Of a DNA stretch of 17,356 nt, positions 7,440 to 16,400 are shown piece by piece (within the stretch, counting starts at the first letter, position 1; every line of letters starts with the position of its first letter). Below the pieces are notes generated by a model. That model was not told the origin of the DNA and did no database searches. It saw only the letters and a list, made by a program, of their open reading frames with translations. Location of the stretch: assembly GCA_016297325.1 (NCBI GenBank), contig JAEDGW010000055.1:1-17356 (forward strand). The letters are read 5' to 3'. Origin of the DNA: Coprococcus sp. Its GTDB lineage: Bacteria > Bacillota > Clostridia > Lachnospirales > Lachnospiraceae. Made by a program: the position numbers and the translations under genes.

Positions 7440-8879
7440 ATGAAAAAGACATGGAAGATCATATATGTTGTATTGACCGTCTGTGTGATGGCTGTCCCAT
7501 TTGCGGGAATGGCTTTTTTCAGGACGGATACGACGACTGAGAATAAGAGGATGGCAGAGATGCCGAAAGTCAGTGAGAATGGAAGTTTCAACAAGGACTA
7601 CCTGAATGATCTCGGCACTTATTTCAACGACCACTTTGCATTCAGAAACTATCTGGTGGATGCCGATTCACGCATCCAGAGCGGAGTGTTCGGCGAGTCA
7701 AATGTCGACACGGTTCTCGTAGGAACTGACGGCTGGCTGTACTACACAGCTACCATAGACAATTATCTGGGACAGAACAGGATGTCTGAGAGGACACTGA
7801 ACAACTGTGTCAGAAATATAAAGCTTATGCAGGATTATGTAAAGTCCCAGGGCGCAAAGTTCGTTCTGGCAGTTCCGCCAAATAAAAATGCCCTGTATGG
7901 CGACAACATGCCATACTATGACAGCCACAAGGTAAGTGATGGCTCTGATATGGACATTCTTGCAGGGATGTTCGTGGCTGACGGTGTGAATTATGTAGAT
8001 CTCTACAGTGTGCTCAAGTCACAGCCGGAGGTCATGTACCTGAAGAGGGATTCCCACTGGAACAATGAGGGAGCGCTTCTGGCGTACAACAGTATTCTGG
8101 ATGCTGCGGGCGTGGAGCATGACAGCTATGAGACCGCACATTTCACAAGAAAGAAGGATTATGTAGGAGATCTGAACTCCATGATATATCCGGTGAGCAG
8201 CAGATCCGAGTGGAACGTGTATATTGATGATGAATTTGGATATACATATACTACGGATACAAAGAGTGTTGAGGATATACAGATAGGAACCGCAAATCCA
8301 GACGGTAAGGGTTCGCTATTGATGTTCAGAGACTCATTTGGCAATACGCTGCTTCCATATATGGCAAATGCATTTGAGGAGGGATTCTTCTCGAAGAACA
8401 TTCCTTATAATATAGCAAGCTATATGCAGGATAAGGAGCCAGATGTGGTTGTAGTTGAGAAGGTTCAGAGAAATATCAAAGAGTTTGCAACGGATCCGGC
8501 TGTGTTCCAGGGACCTGAGGTAGAGGGCAGGGATGGATTCACAGATGCCGTGGGAACGGCAGGAGAGGACACCGGTGCAGTTATAGATGTATGTGAGGCA
8601 GAGAGCAACGTGAACTTCTGGCAGATAGATGGCCAGATAAGCGCAGATATTCTGGGGGCAGATGGCAATGTGAGCATAGCCATCACATCCGGTGATGAGA
8701 CAAAGGTCTACGAGGCATTTGGCTTGACAAATGCGGACAGCGACTATGGTTACAGACTGTATCTGGACAAGAATTCCGTGACTACGGATAAGATAGATGT
8801 GTCCGTGTACGTGGATGACGGCCAGAATCCTGTGCTGGTGGCTGCAAGAAGCGTGGAGCTAGGTGGGAGAAGTGAATGA
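7440..8879 (+). CDS. DHHW/AlgJ-like SGNH-fold protein, partner of the MBOAT acyltransferase
   Basis: A 479-aa protein with one N-terminal membrane anchor or signal (about 5-27), the rest outside the cell. Family motifs are clear: D-H-F-A-F-R at 64-69 (the Asp-His-x-x-x-Arg near the N-terminus of AlgJ/DHHW proteins), D-S-H-W at 204-207 (catalytic Asp and His) and R-D-S-F-G at 297-301 with the probable nucleophile Ser299. Relatives accept acetyl groups delivered by an MBOAT protein and transfer them to polysaccharide. Residues about 360-479 form an extra beta-rich domain after the SGNH core, perhaps for polymer binding. AGGAG lies 6 nt before the ATG. The stop overlaps the next gene as ATGA (8876-8879), so the two are coupled. 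Confidence 0.9.
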   Translation: MKKTWKIIYVVLTVCVMAVPFAGMAFFRTDTTTENKRMAEMPKVSENGSFNKDYLNDLGTYFNDHFAFRNYLVDADSRIQSGVFGESNVDTVLVGTDGWLYYTATIDNYLGQNRMSERTLNNCVRNIKLMQDYVKSQGAKFVLAVPPNKNALYGDNMPYYDSHKVSDGSDMDILAGMFVADGVNYVDLYSVLKSQPEVMYLKRDSHWNNEGALLAYNSILDAAGVEHDSYETAHFTRKKDYVGDLNSMIYPVSSRSEWNVYIDDEFGYTYTTDTKSVEDIQIGTANPDGKGSLLMFRDSFGNTLLPYMANAFEEGFFSKNIPYNIASYMQDKEPDVVVVEKVQRNIKEFATDPAVFQGPEVEGRDGFTDAVGTAGEDTGAVIDVCEAESNVNFWQIDGQISADILGADGNVSIAITSGDETKVYEAFGLTNADSDYGYRLYLDKNSVTTDKIDVSVYVDDGQNPVLVAARSVELGGRSE

Positions 8880-9862
8880 AGATTATAAATAAGAAAGATG
8901 TACTGCTGTGCGTTCTGCCGCTTGCCCTGCTGGCGGGCTGCGGAAGCAGCAATACCATGGAAGTGAATATAGAGGATGGAAGAGTGACCACAGTTGTGTC
9001 TGTGGAGAAGGACTGTACCGTAGCCGATGCCCTTGCGGCGGCAGAGCTTACTGTGTCCGCCGGTGACGAGCTTTCAGTTGCAGAGAATGAGACTGTTCCG
9101 TCAGACGGACAGCCGATAGTCATATCGAGAAAGAATCAGGTGAATATCACTGAGGACAACGGTAACTCCCAGATAGTGACTGTCATGGGAGGACGTGTGT
9201 CAGATGCCCTTGCGTCAGCGGGAATAGAGCTCGGCGAATATGATGTTCTGGATCATGGCATCGATGCGTATCTCACAAATGGAATGACGATCAATATCAT
9301 ACACAGAATACCGATAACCCTGATTGTAGATGGTGAGACCACTGAGGTGATCACATCGGCATCAACAGTTGAAGAACTGCTGGAGGAACAGGATATCACG
9401 GTCGGCGACACAGATCGTCTCAGCAAGGACAAGACCGCCAGCCTTACATCTGGTGACAAGCTGGTTATCGAGCGTGTAAATGTGAAGAAGATAACTGAGA
9501 CCGAGGAGATCGAATACGAGACACAGACCGAGTATTCTGACGAGATGTACACAGGCGAGAGCCGTGTCAGTCAGGAAGGCGTAAACGGCGAGAAGGAGCT
9601 GACATATGAAGTGACTTACGTCGATGGAAAAGAGTTTGAAAAGAAACTTGTCAGTGAGAAGGTCACAAAAGAACCTGTACCACAGATCGTTGTGGAGGGA
9701 ACAAAACAGCAGGAGACGTCAGAACCTGGCGGTGATGACGGCGGCGACGGTTCAGGCAGAACAGTTGTCAGCAGGGAAAAGAACTATGACTGTGACGGAT
9801 CCGGACATGGATGGTACACCATAACATACAGTGACGGCACAGTTGAGTATGAAGATTTCTAG
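8876..9862 (+). CDS. Lipoprotein with three DUF348 repeats and a G5 domain
   Basis: A 328-aa lipoprotein with lipobox L-L-A-G-C, Cys at 22. Three DUF348-like repeats occupy about 28-85, 87-142 and 146-200, each with a V-x-D-A/E-x-L core (T-V-A-D-A-L, R-V-S-D-A-L, T-V-E-E-L-L). A G5 domain follows (about 200-275), including E-I-E-Y-E-T and G-x-x-G-E-K-x-x-T-Y-E-V-T. This is the non-catalytic architecture of RpfB/YabE-type proteins, but no lytic transglycosylase or 3D domain follows. Instead there is a Gly/Asp linker and a short tail with D-C-D-G-S-G-H-G-W-Y (305-314). By family, G5 domains bind cell-wall glycans (N-acetylglucosamine-containing polymers). It overlaps the DHHW gene by 4 nt, tying it to the acetylation machinery as a likely wall-binding accessory. 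Confidence 0.85.
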   Translation: MKIINKKDVLLCVLPLALLAGCGSSNTMEVNIEDGRVTTVVSVEKDCTVADALAAAELTVSAGDELSVAENETVPSDGQPIVISRKNQVNITEDNGNSQIVTVMGGRVSDALASAGIELGEYDVLDHGIDAYLTNGMTINIIHRIPITLIVDGETTEVITSASTVEELLEEQDITVGDTDRLSKDKTASLTSGDKLVIERVNVKKITETEEIEYETQTEYSDEMYTGESRVSQEGVNGEKELTYEVTYVDGKEFEKKLVSEKVTKEPVPQIVVEGTKQQETSEPGGDDGGDGSGRTVVSREKNYDCDGSGHGWYTITYSDGTVEYEDF

Positions 9863-9890
9863 GATGTAAGCACCTGACAGGGGGTACAGT

Positions 9891-10994
9891 ATGGAACAGG
9901 ATTACAGGAATAGCCAGGGGGATATGTATGACGACCTGATGCAGGATCAGGTCTATGTGATCAGCGGGGATCAGATGAATGCGGGGGCAGGTGTACAGCC
10001 TGTCAGGGAAAAACGCAGTATCCCCATAATCACTATCATTATTATCATAGCGAACGTGATAGCGTGGATCATGTGTATGGGCGTGGACGGTTTTGCACAT
10101 ACAGGTGGACTAAATTATGAATACGTAAAGCTGAACAAAGAGTATGGCAGATTCCTGTCGTCTATGTTCCTTCATCTGGGAATAGGACATTTGTTTGGAA
10201 ATATGTTTTCACTATACTTGTTTGGCGGATCGCTTGAGAGAAGACTTGGCAGCCTGCGTATGACGATCATTTACTTTGCATCGGGCATAGTGGCTGGAAT
10301 AGTATCTATATATGCATATCATATAACTGATCCCGGTCACATGCATTTTTCAGTGGGCGCTTCAGGTGCTGTGTTCGGTATCATATGTGCGGAGCTTTTC
10401 CTCACACTTATAGGTACAAATAAGCCGAACCGAAAGACGCTCATAACCTCGATTGTTCTTGTCGTAATATATGCGATATATATGAACGAGGAAAATGTGA
10501 ACATCTACGCCCATATCGGAGGTGCGATAGCCGGAGGTATATTTGCATTTGCGCTGAATGTGAAGAAGTGGGAGCGGTTTCGTGAGAACAGGTTCTTCAA
10601 GGTGCTTGCGATCATGCTCACTGTCATACTGTCTGTGTTTGGAATAGGTGATGCACATATTGGCAAAGATCTGGCTGATCTGAACGATGAAAGGATCATA
10701 TATGTAAAAGAGCAGAAGATATTTGACGATCATGACACCACGTATGGCGATGGGCTGGACGGATACTGCACAGATGAGAAGTGGCAGGTGTTCACGTCCA
10801 GTGACGGCAGAAATGTCGTTGAGTTCGATGGAAATGCCAGATACGGCGGCAGTGAAGTCAGTGTCCTTATCCAGTTTGTGGTGAATGATGCCTGCACTGA
10901 TTATGAAGTCTACTATGTCGGACTTAACGATAAAGGTCAGGACGGCGAGGGCGCGGCAAAATTTATGATGGCGGTGGCCGGCATAACTGAATAA
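9891..10994 (+). CDS. Rhomboid family intramembrane serine protease with extra C-terminal domain
   Basis: A 367-aa membrane protein. The polar N-terminus (1-43) is followed by about seven hydrophobic segments between 44 and 254. Catalytic signatures are intact: H-L-F-G-N (100-104), G-A-S-G-A with nucleophile Ser158, and His208 in A-H-I-G-G; the arginine of E-R-R-L-G (116-120) matches the L1 loop. The family cleaves membrane proteins within or near their transmembrane segments. Residues about 255-367 form a soluble extension I cannot assign; with seven membrane segments and a cytosolic N-terminus it would lie outside the cell. AGGGGG lies 6 nt upstream of the ATG, and the gene starts 28 nt after the G5 lipoprotein gene, so it is probably the last gene of that operon. 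Lipoproteins or wall enzymes of the operon could be substrates, which is speculation. Confidence 0.9.
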   Translation: MEQDYRNSQGDMYDDLMQDQVYVISGDQMNAGAGVQPVREKRSIPIITIIIIIANVIAWIMCMGVDGFAHTGGLNYEYVKLNKEYGRFLSSMFLHLGIGHLFGNMFSLYLFGGSLERRLGSLRMTIIYFASGIVAGIVSIYAYHITDPGHMHFSVGASGAVFGIICAELFLTLIGTNKPNRKTLITSIVLVVIYAIYMNEENVNIYAHIGGAIAGGIFAFALNVKKWERFRENRFFKVLAIMLTVILSVFGIGDAHIGKDLADLNDERIIYVKEQKIFDDHDTTYGDGLDGYCTDEKWQVFTSSDGRNVVEFDGNARYGGSEVSVLIQFVVNDACTDYEVYYVGLNDKGQDGEGAAKFMMAVAGITE

Positions 10995-11008
10995 AATAAG
11001 TAAAATAT

Positions 11009-11037
11009 TTGTGTCAATATATCTGTCGTGTTATACT
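11009..11037 (+). promoter_or_regulatory. Extended -10 promoter for the Wadjet-like operon
   Basis: TATACT at 11032-11037 is preceded by TG with one base between (11029-11030), an extended -10. A weak -35-like TTGTGT lies 17 nt upstream at 11009-11014. The predicted start site near 11044 leaves a leader of about 33 nt before the ATG at 11077. This marks the boundary between the envelope genes and the SMC operon. I see no clear terminator between them, so readthrough from the rhomboid gene is possible. Confidence 0.55.
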
Positions 11038-11076
11038 GAAGACTAAAGATTTTTTACGAAAGCACAGAGAGAAGAT

Positions 11077-12702
11077 ATGGCACTTAAGTACGTGATGATA
11101 AACGATATAATTGAAGAACACAATGCAAGAATGCAGAATCTCAGGAAGTATTATCCTTTTTTTGTTCTGTCTGAGACGACATTTGCCCAATATAAAGAGG
11201 GGCGCTATGCGGAGCTGGACATGGGATATATAACCATGGCGATTCTGCGTTTTTTTATTCAGGAGAACAGCTTCAATGAGCGCGAGGTGTCATATGACGA
11301 ATACGAAGAATTCATGGGACAGCTTCTGGACAGGGATTTTGATGTGGAGATAGATGAAGCTGACAGAGCTGACCTGATAATGTATATATTTGACAAGATA
11401 AAGAATGACGGCAGGGCATTTGAGTTTACATTTTATGATCCGGGGAAAAAGCAGAGAAAGACAGGACGAGTGAAACTGATCGACAGCCATATAGTCGGCG
11501 GCAAGGTTCTGTACTTTATCACGGCTGACGGCATCGAATTCTATCTCGACACGAAGGAAATCAAGGATGAGAGCAAGATAAATGTACAGCAGCTTCTTCT
11601 GGAGAAGATGATAGTCGGCGAGAATTTCCGCGGTGGTATCGAGGTGGTGCGCCGTATAAACAGTGAGGTGAACCGTCTCATCCGTGAGAAGGATGACATA
11701 GTAAATCTTCTGTCCATAGATGTGTTCAAGGGGGCGGAGGAGTACGAACGGTACATGAAGACTGTAGGAAAGTGGTTTGCCGATGAACAGAAGCTGTTTG
11801 CAAAGAACAAGGCGCTGGTGGACAAAGCGATCACCAAGGCGAGCTATGACAACATGGGCAGGGGCAATACGGCGGTCATGGAGGAGATAAGCCAGTTGGA
11901 GCTGGAGCTCAAGAGAACCATCATCAAGCATGGAAGCCTCATCAGCAGTACCATGGAACTCCAGAACATTTCGGACAATATCATACACAGGGCAAAGCTT
12001 CAGAAACTGCGTCCGGCATTTGATTTTGCAGGTCAGCTCCAGACCGTCATAAAGGAAGACAAGCCGGAGAAGATGCTCACCATATTGGCGCCTTTATTTG
12101 CGCCTAGGATAGTGAAGTCGTTCAGCATGACATCCATAGACCATATGCTCACGCTGAAATCAGAGGACAATGCGAAGACCACAAGGGTTAAGAAGGAAGC
12201 TGTGGATCCGAATTTCCGTTATGAGGATGAGCTGCTTGATGAGCAGATCAGTGCGAACTTCGCCAAGATGTTCCATGAGCTCCTGGATCAGATAAATAAG
12301 TGGGGACGCCTGAGCCTTAAGGAATTCAACGGAATCCTGGAGGTGAAATTCGGCAAGGAGATATACGGCAACAAGGACTATTACTCATTCCTGACGCATC
12401 TGGCCCAGAAAGACAGGTACAGTGTGGACGAGATACTTAAGAAGCCGGACACTATGCTGGAGGGAATGTTGGTGGACTATATAGATAGAATAAAGAAAGC
12501 CGATGAAAATACGCTGGAGGCGTCTGTATCAGGAGATCAGGCTGATGGCGGCAGGTCGGGACTTTCCCGCGAGATGTACGCACCAAAACTCACGTTGGAC
12601 GCATTTAAGGGCATGTCGTTCACCCTGGAATTCCACCCGGAGGAGGAGATCCAGATCGGCGAGGACATGTATGTGACGGGAATTATGTTTGAGAAGAAAT
12701 AA
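11077..12702 (+). CDS. jetA: Wadjet JetA-like kleisin subunit (DUF5716-type)
   Basis: A 541-aa soluble protein that I recognise as the JetA type found in clostridial Wadjet loci (DUF5716-like), from N-terminal wording such as the F-F-V-L-S and G-x-Y-A-E-L-D region and from its place before a small partner and an SMC ATPase. In Wadjet, JetA is the kleisin that bridges the two SMC heads and binds the KITE subunit. The N-terminal part (about 1-165) is mixed alpha/beta. A long charged helical stretch (about 165-310) could be a coiled coil against the SMC neck. Residues about 385-470 look like a winged-helix unit, followed by a short linker and C-terminal beta segment. The ribosome site is weak (GAGAGAAG just upstream). 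JetA of the better-known type I (DUF3375) looks different, so this is a different Wadjet subtype, probably type II. Confidence 0.78.
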   Translation: MALKYVMINDIIEEHNARMQNLRKYYPFFVLSETTFAQYKEGRYAELDMGYITMAILRFFIQENSFNEREVSYDEYEEFMGQLLDRDFDVEIDEADRADLIMYIFDKIKNDGRAFEFTFYDPGKKQRKTGRVKLIDSHIVGGKVLYFITADGIEFYLDTKEIKDESKINVQQLLLEKMIVGENFRGGIEVVRRINSEVNRLIREKDDIVNLLSIDVFKGAEEYERYMKTVGKWFADEQKLFAKNKALVDKAITKASYDNMGRGNTAVMEEISQLELELKRTIIKHGSLISSTMELQNISDNIIHRAKLQKLRPAFDFAGQLQTVIKEDKPEKMLTILAPLFAPRIVKSFSMTSIDHMLTLKSEDNAKTTRVKKEAVDPNFRYEDELLDEQISANFAKMFHELLDQINKWGRLSLKEFNGILEVKFGKEIYGNKDYYSFLTHLAQKDRYSVDEILKKPDTMLEGMLVDYIDRIKKADENTLEASVSGDQADGGRSGLSREMYAPKLTLDAFKGMSFTLEFHPEEEIQIGEDMYVTGIMFEKK

Positions 12703-12730
12703 TTAACAATGATATATCACAGGAGATAAC

Positions 12731-13450
12731 ATGGAAAGCAAGAATTTAGACAAGGCGATAGAGATATATTCCAAATTAATATCAGGCGAGGAGATCTGCA
12801 AGAAGCATCCCGAGAACGGGCCGCTCTATGACGAGTTCTACGGCAATGCCGAGGTGTATGATATCGTCATGAATATCATGAAGAAGATGAATCTGTCACT
12901 GTATGAGTACAATGACAGTCTGTATATAACAGCGGGCGAGGGCAACAGGGTATTTGGCTATACGAATGACGATATGAAAAGGCTGCTCGGACTCAGGCTG
13001 AACAAGGAACTGTATCTGTGCTACTTCATCATGTATATGACTCTCCTGTATTTTTATAAGGATTCGACCAGCTATCAGTTCCGTGAATACGTGAAATCAG
13101 AGAATGTCATAGATGAGACCAGCAAATATCTGGCAGACATAACGAAGAAGCTTGACGTGCTCTCCACTGATGAGGTTGAGCAGGACAGTTTCAAGGCGAT
13201 AGCACTTCTATGGGATGAGCTTCCTGCGGTGACGGGCAATCAGGAGGGTGACAGTGCCAGGGCGTCCAAGGCGTCAAGGGCAGGATATGTGAAGCTGGTA
13301 TTCAACTTCATGTCGGCTCAGCGGTTATTTGTGGAGAATGCTGACAGGTACTATCCGACGGACAGGATGAAGGCTTTGTCGGAGAATTATTTTGAGGAGT
13401 ACAGAGGACGGCTGTACCAGTTGCTTGGAGGTGAAGAAGAGGATGCCTAG
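12731..13450 (+). CDS. jetB: Wadjet JetB-like KITE-type subunit (DUF6063-type)
   Basis: A 239-aa soluble, mostly helical protein between the JetA-like and JetC-like genes; length and position fit JetB, the small KITE-like partner that binds the kleisin. Visible features are an N-terminal helical region (about 1-60), a short beta/turn segment with S-L-Y-I-T-A-G-E (63-70) that could be a winged-helix wing, an aromatic helix (95-110) and an acidic C-terminus. There is no catalytic motif. AGGAG lies 5 nt before the ATG, 28 nt after the jetA stop. Its last 8 nt overlap the JetC start. Identification rests on context plus general resemblance to DUF6063 proteins, so it is less sure than its neighbours. 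Confidence 0.68.
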   Translation: MESKNLDKAIEIYSKLISGEEICKKHPENGPLYDEFYGNAEVYDIVMNIMKKMNLSLYEYNDSLYITAGEGNRVFGYTNDDMKRLLGLRLNKELYLCYFIMYMTLLYFYKDSTSYQFREYVKSENVIDETSKYLADITKKLDVLSTDEVEQDSFKAIALLWDELPAVTGNQEGDSARASKASRAGYVKLVFNFMSAQRLFVENADRYYPTDRMKALSENYFEEYRGRLYQLLGGEEEDA

Positions 13451-16400
13451 TATCAACAGAATAAGGGTCAACAATGTAAAATACAACTTTGGCACACAGC
13501 AGTATGATGACTTCACCATGAGGATGTATGGCAAGAACACGCTGTACGATCTGGCAAATGGCGGTGGAAAGAGTATCCTCATGCTCCTGCTTCTTCAGAA
13601 TCTCATACCGAACTGTACTCTGGATGAGAAGCAGCCTGTGGAGAAGCTTTTCCGTGCGGGCGGTGGCAACACCGTCATTCACTCCCTTATAGAGTGGCGT
13701 CTCGATGAGGCGGATGTAAAAGACGGCTACAGATATATGACGACCGGATTCTGTGCGAGAAAGGCGAAGGATGCGGCGGACGCCGGGGAGGTACAGAAGG
13801 ACACTGCGTCCATAGAATATTTTAATTACTGTATCTTTTATAAGGAATATAACAAGAACGACATAGTCAATCTTCCATTGTCGGAGGGCAATGAGAGGAT
13901 TACTTTTAATGGATTAAAGAACTATCTCAAAGAGCTGGGACACCGTGACATGAGTCTGGAAGTCCGCATATTTGACAAGAAGGGTGAGTATCAGAGATTC
14001 ATCAGCGGATACGGACTTCATGAAAGCCATTGGGAGATCATCAGGGGAATCAACAAGACAGAGGGTCATGTCAGAACATATTTCGAGACAAATTACAGGA
14101 CCACAAGGAAGGTTGTGGAGGATCTGCTCATAGAGGAGATCATCGAGAAGGCATTTGCCACGAAGACCGGCAGGAATGGTGAGGAAGACACCATGGCAGA
14201 GACCCTGCTTGACATCAAGGACAAGCTGAATGTGCTTGCTCAGAGAAAGAGGGATATAGCCAATTACGATCATCAGATAGAGCTTATAAATGTGCTTGAG
14301 GGAAAGGTCAATTCCTGCATAGGACTGTACGAGGACAATGATAAGATATGCAAAGGCCTGGCGGATGTGTACGTGACAGGCAAGTCGTACACCCAGCAGG
14401 GTGACACTCTCATGGAAGAGCTTCTGCAGGCGAAAAATGATGCCGCAGCCCGTGTGGAGGAGCAGAACAGACGTCTGGCAAATCTGAGAGTTACCAGGGA
14501 TTATCTTCGCCTTGAGGACATGAACCTCAAGATGGAAGACACTGCCCACATGATAGAGGACAACGAGAAAAAGCTGCAGGATATAAAGTCCCAGATAGGC
14601 TACAAGGAAAGTGTAAATGACTACCTTGTGTACAGGGAGAACCGCCGTCAGTATGAGGAGAACAAACTGATCGTTGAGAATATAAGGAACAACATAGGTT
14701 CATCCAGCGAGAAGATGTCACAGTATGCGTACAACAGGCATTTGCGCGATGAGAAGAAGCTGGAGGAGCTTATGTCAGCAAAGGAGGAGGCGCAGGAGAG
14801 CTATGCACATGCGGCTTCCGAACTGGAATATTGTCAAAAAGTGCTCCGTGAGGGCGAGATAGCAAATGCGGTTGCAGAGAACAATATAGCGGATTCATCT
14901 GCAAAGATAGAGGAGCTCAGTTCCCGTATAAGCAGCCTTGCCGCCAGTGTGAACCTTCTGGTGGTTGGCGATGTAAAGAAGATGCTGGATGACGCAAGGG
15001 CAGAGTCTGAGCAGACCCTTGCAAAGATGACAGAACTTGAGATAGCCATAGCTGATGGCAGGACGAAATTGTATGATGACAGGTACAGGCTGACGACCGT
15101 TCAGGCGGAGTATGATGCGCTGGTGAGAGCCTGCGAGGATGCACACCTTGATGCCGAGTCGTACCGTCAGTCGGGCAGCCAGCTAGGCAGCATCATGGCG
15201 GTGTATTCCGTGGAGGATCCACAGGATATAACCTCTGTGATAAATGACAGGATAAAGGGAACCATAACAGAGACGATCAAACGCCAGCAGGAGATAGACA
15301 GACTGAGCAGACTTGAGAAGTGTTATGAGGAGAACAGGCCGTTCCCACCTTCAGACGGAGCTCAGGCGGTCATCAATTATATATCCACCAGACATGGACT
15401 CATGGCCATGCACGGTGCGGATTATCTGTCGGCACTCCCTGCGGATGTGAAGGAGAATATACTCGAGGCAAATCCTTATATACCGTACAGCGTTGTCACA
15501 AAGGGATTTGCGGAGATAGAGGATGATATAAATCTCGGTTCCATAGACACAGGCAATGAGTGTGTCATGGTATACGATATGGAGAAGCTTGACGAGGAAG
15601 CGCATGTTCCGGCGGAGAATATGCTGGTGATAGGAAGAGACAGGAAGTTCTTCATGTCACAGGATTCCATAGAAGATCTGAAGAAGGCAAATGAGGACAG
15701 GATATCTGCTCTTTCTGAGGAGATAGATCTCATAAATGAAAAGACAGAGACGTATCAGGAGGATCTGGCATTTGTCACAAGGCTTGTGGATATAAGATAC
15801 ACGGGTGCTGAGGACAGAGAGCGTGAACTGAACCAGCAGCTGCTTGAGAAGAAGGATGAACTTGAGACTCTTAAGACATCGATCAGGAATGTGGAAGCTG
15901 CGGTGAAGGCAGACACGGAGAGCTATGGTGATCTGCAGCAGAGACAGCAGGCGGAAGCCGACAGGCAGCAGACATTTGTGATGATAGACCAGTTGAATGA
16001 TATAGTGCGTCCTGAGGAGGAAAGGCTGGCTGAGTACAGACAGAGGAAGAGCGATCTGACTGCGAAGATATCTGAGCTTTCAGGAGAAGTACTGAAGTGG
16101 TCCGCCACTGTTCAGGAGACAGAGGCAAAGCTGGCGGGGATAACGAAGAACATAGAAGAGATACAGTACAAATGGACAGAGTATTTTGAGCCGTATATGC
16201 CAAAAACCGGAATCCCGGGATCGCTAGATAATGCAGAGGATGCAGGAAATCAGGATGGAGTTTCTGGAACATATGCAGAGATTCTGGATATATCCGATGA
16301 ACAGCTTGAGCAGGAATTTATGGCCATGCTTGCTGTGGCAAAGGATCATGCGCCGGATCTTGACGACAAGAAGATGATCCTTGAAACTCTCCAGAAATCT

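Noticed and set aside
8876..9862. Resuscitation-promoting factor / lytic transglycosylase
   Set aside because: Only the DUF348 and G5 modules are present; no catalytic domain follows.
11290..11988. Long open frame of 232 codons on the - strand
   Set aside because: It is antisense to the well-supported JetA-like gene, has no convincing ribosome site and its translation has no domain character; it is a shadow.
13914..14549. 211-codon open frame on the - strand
   Set aside because: It lies wholly opposite the JetC frame, which is continuous and coiled-coil rich across the whole region.
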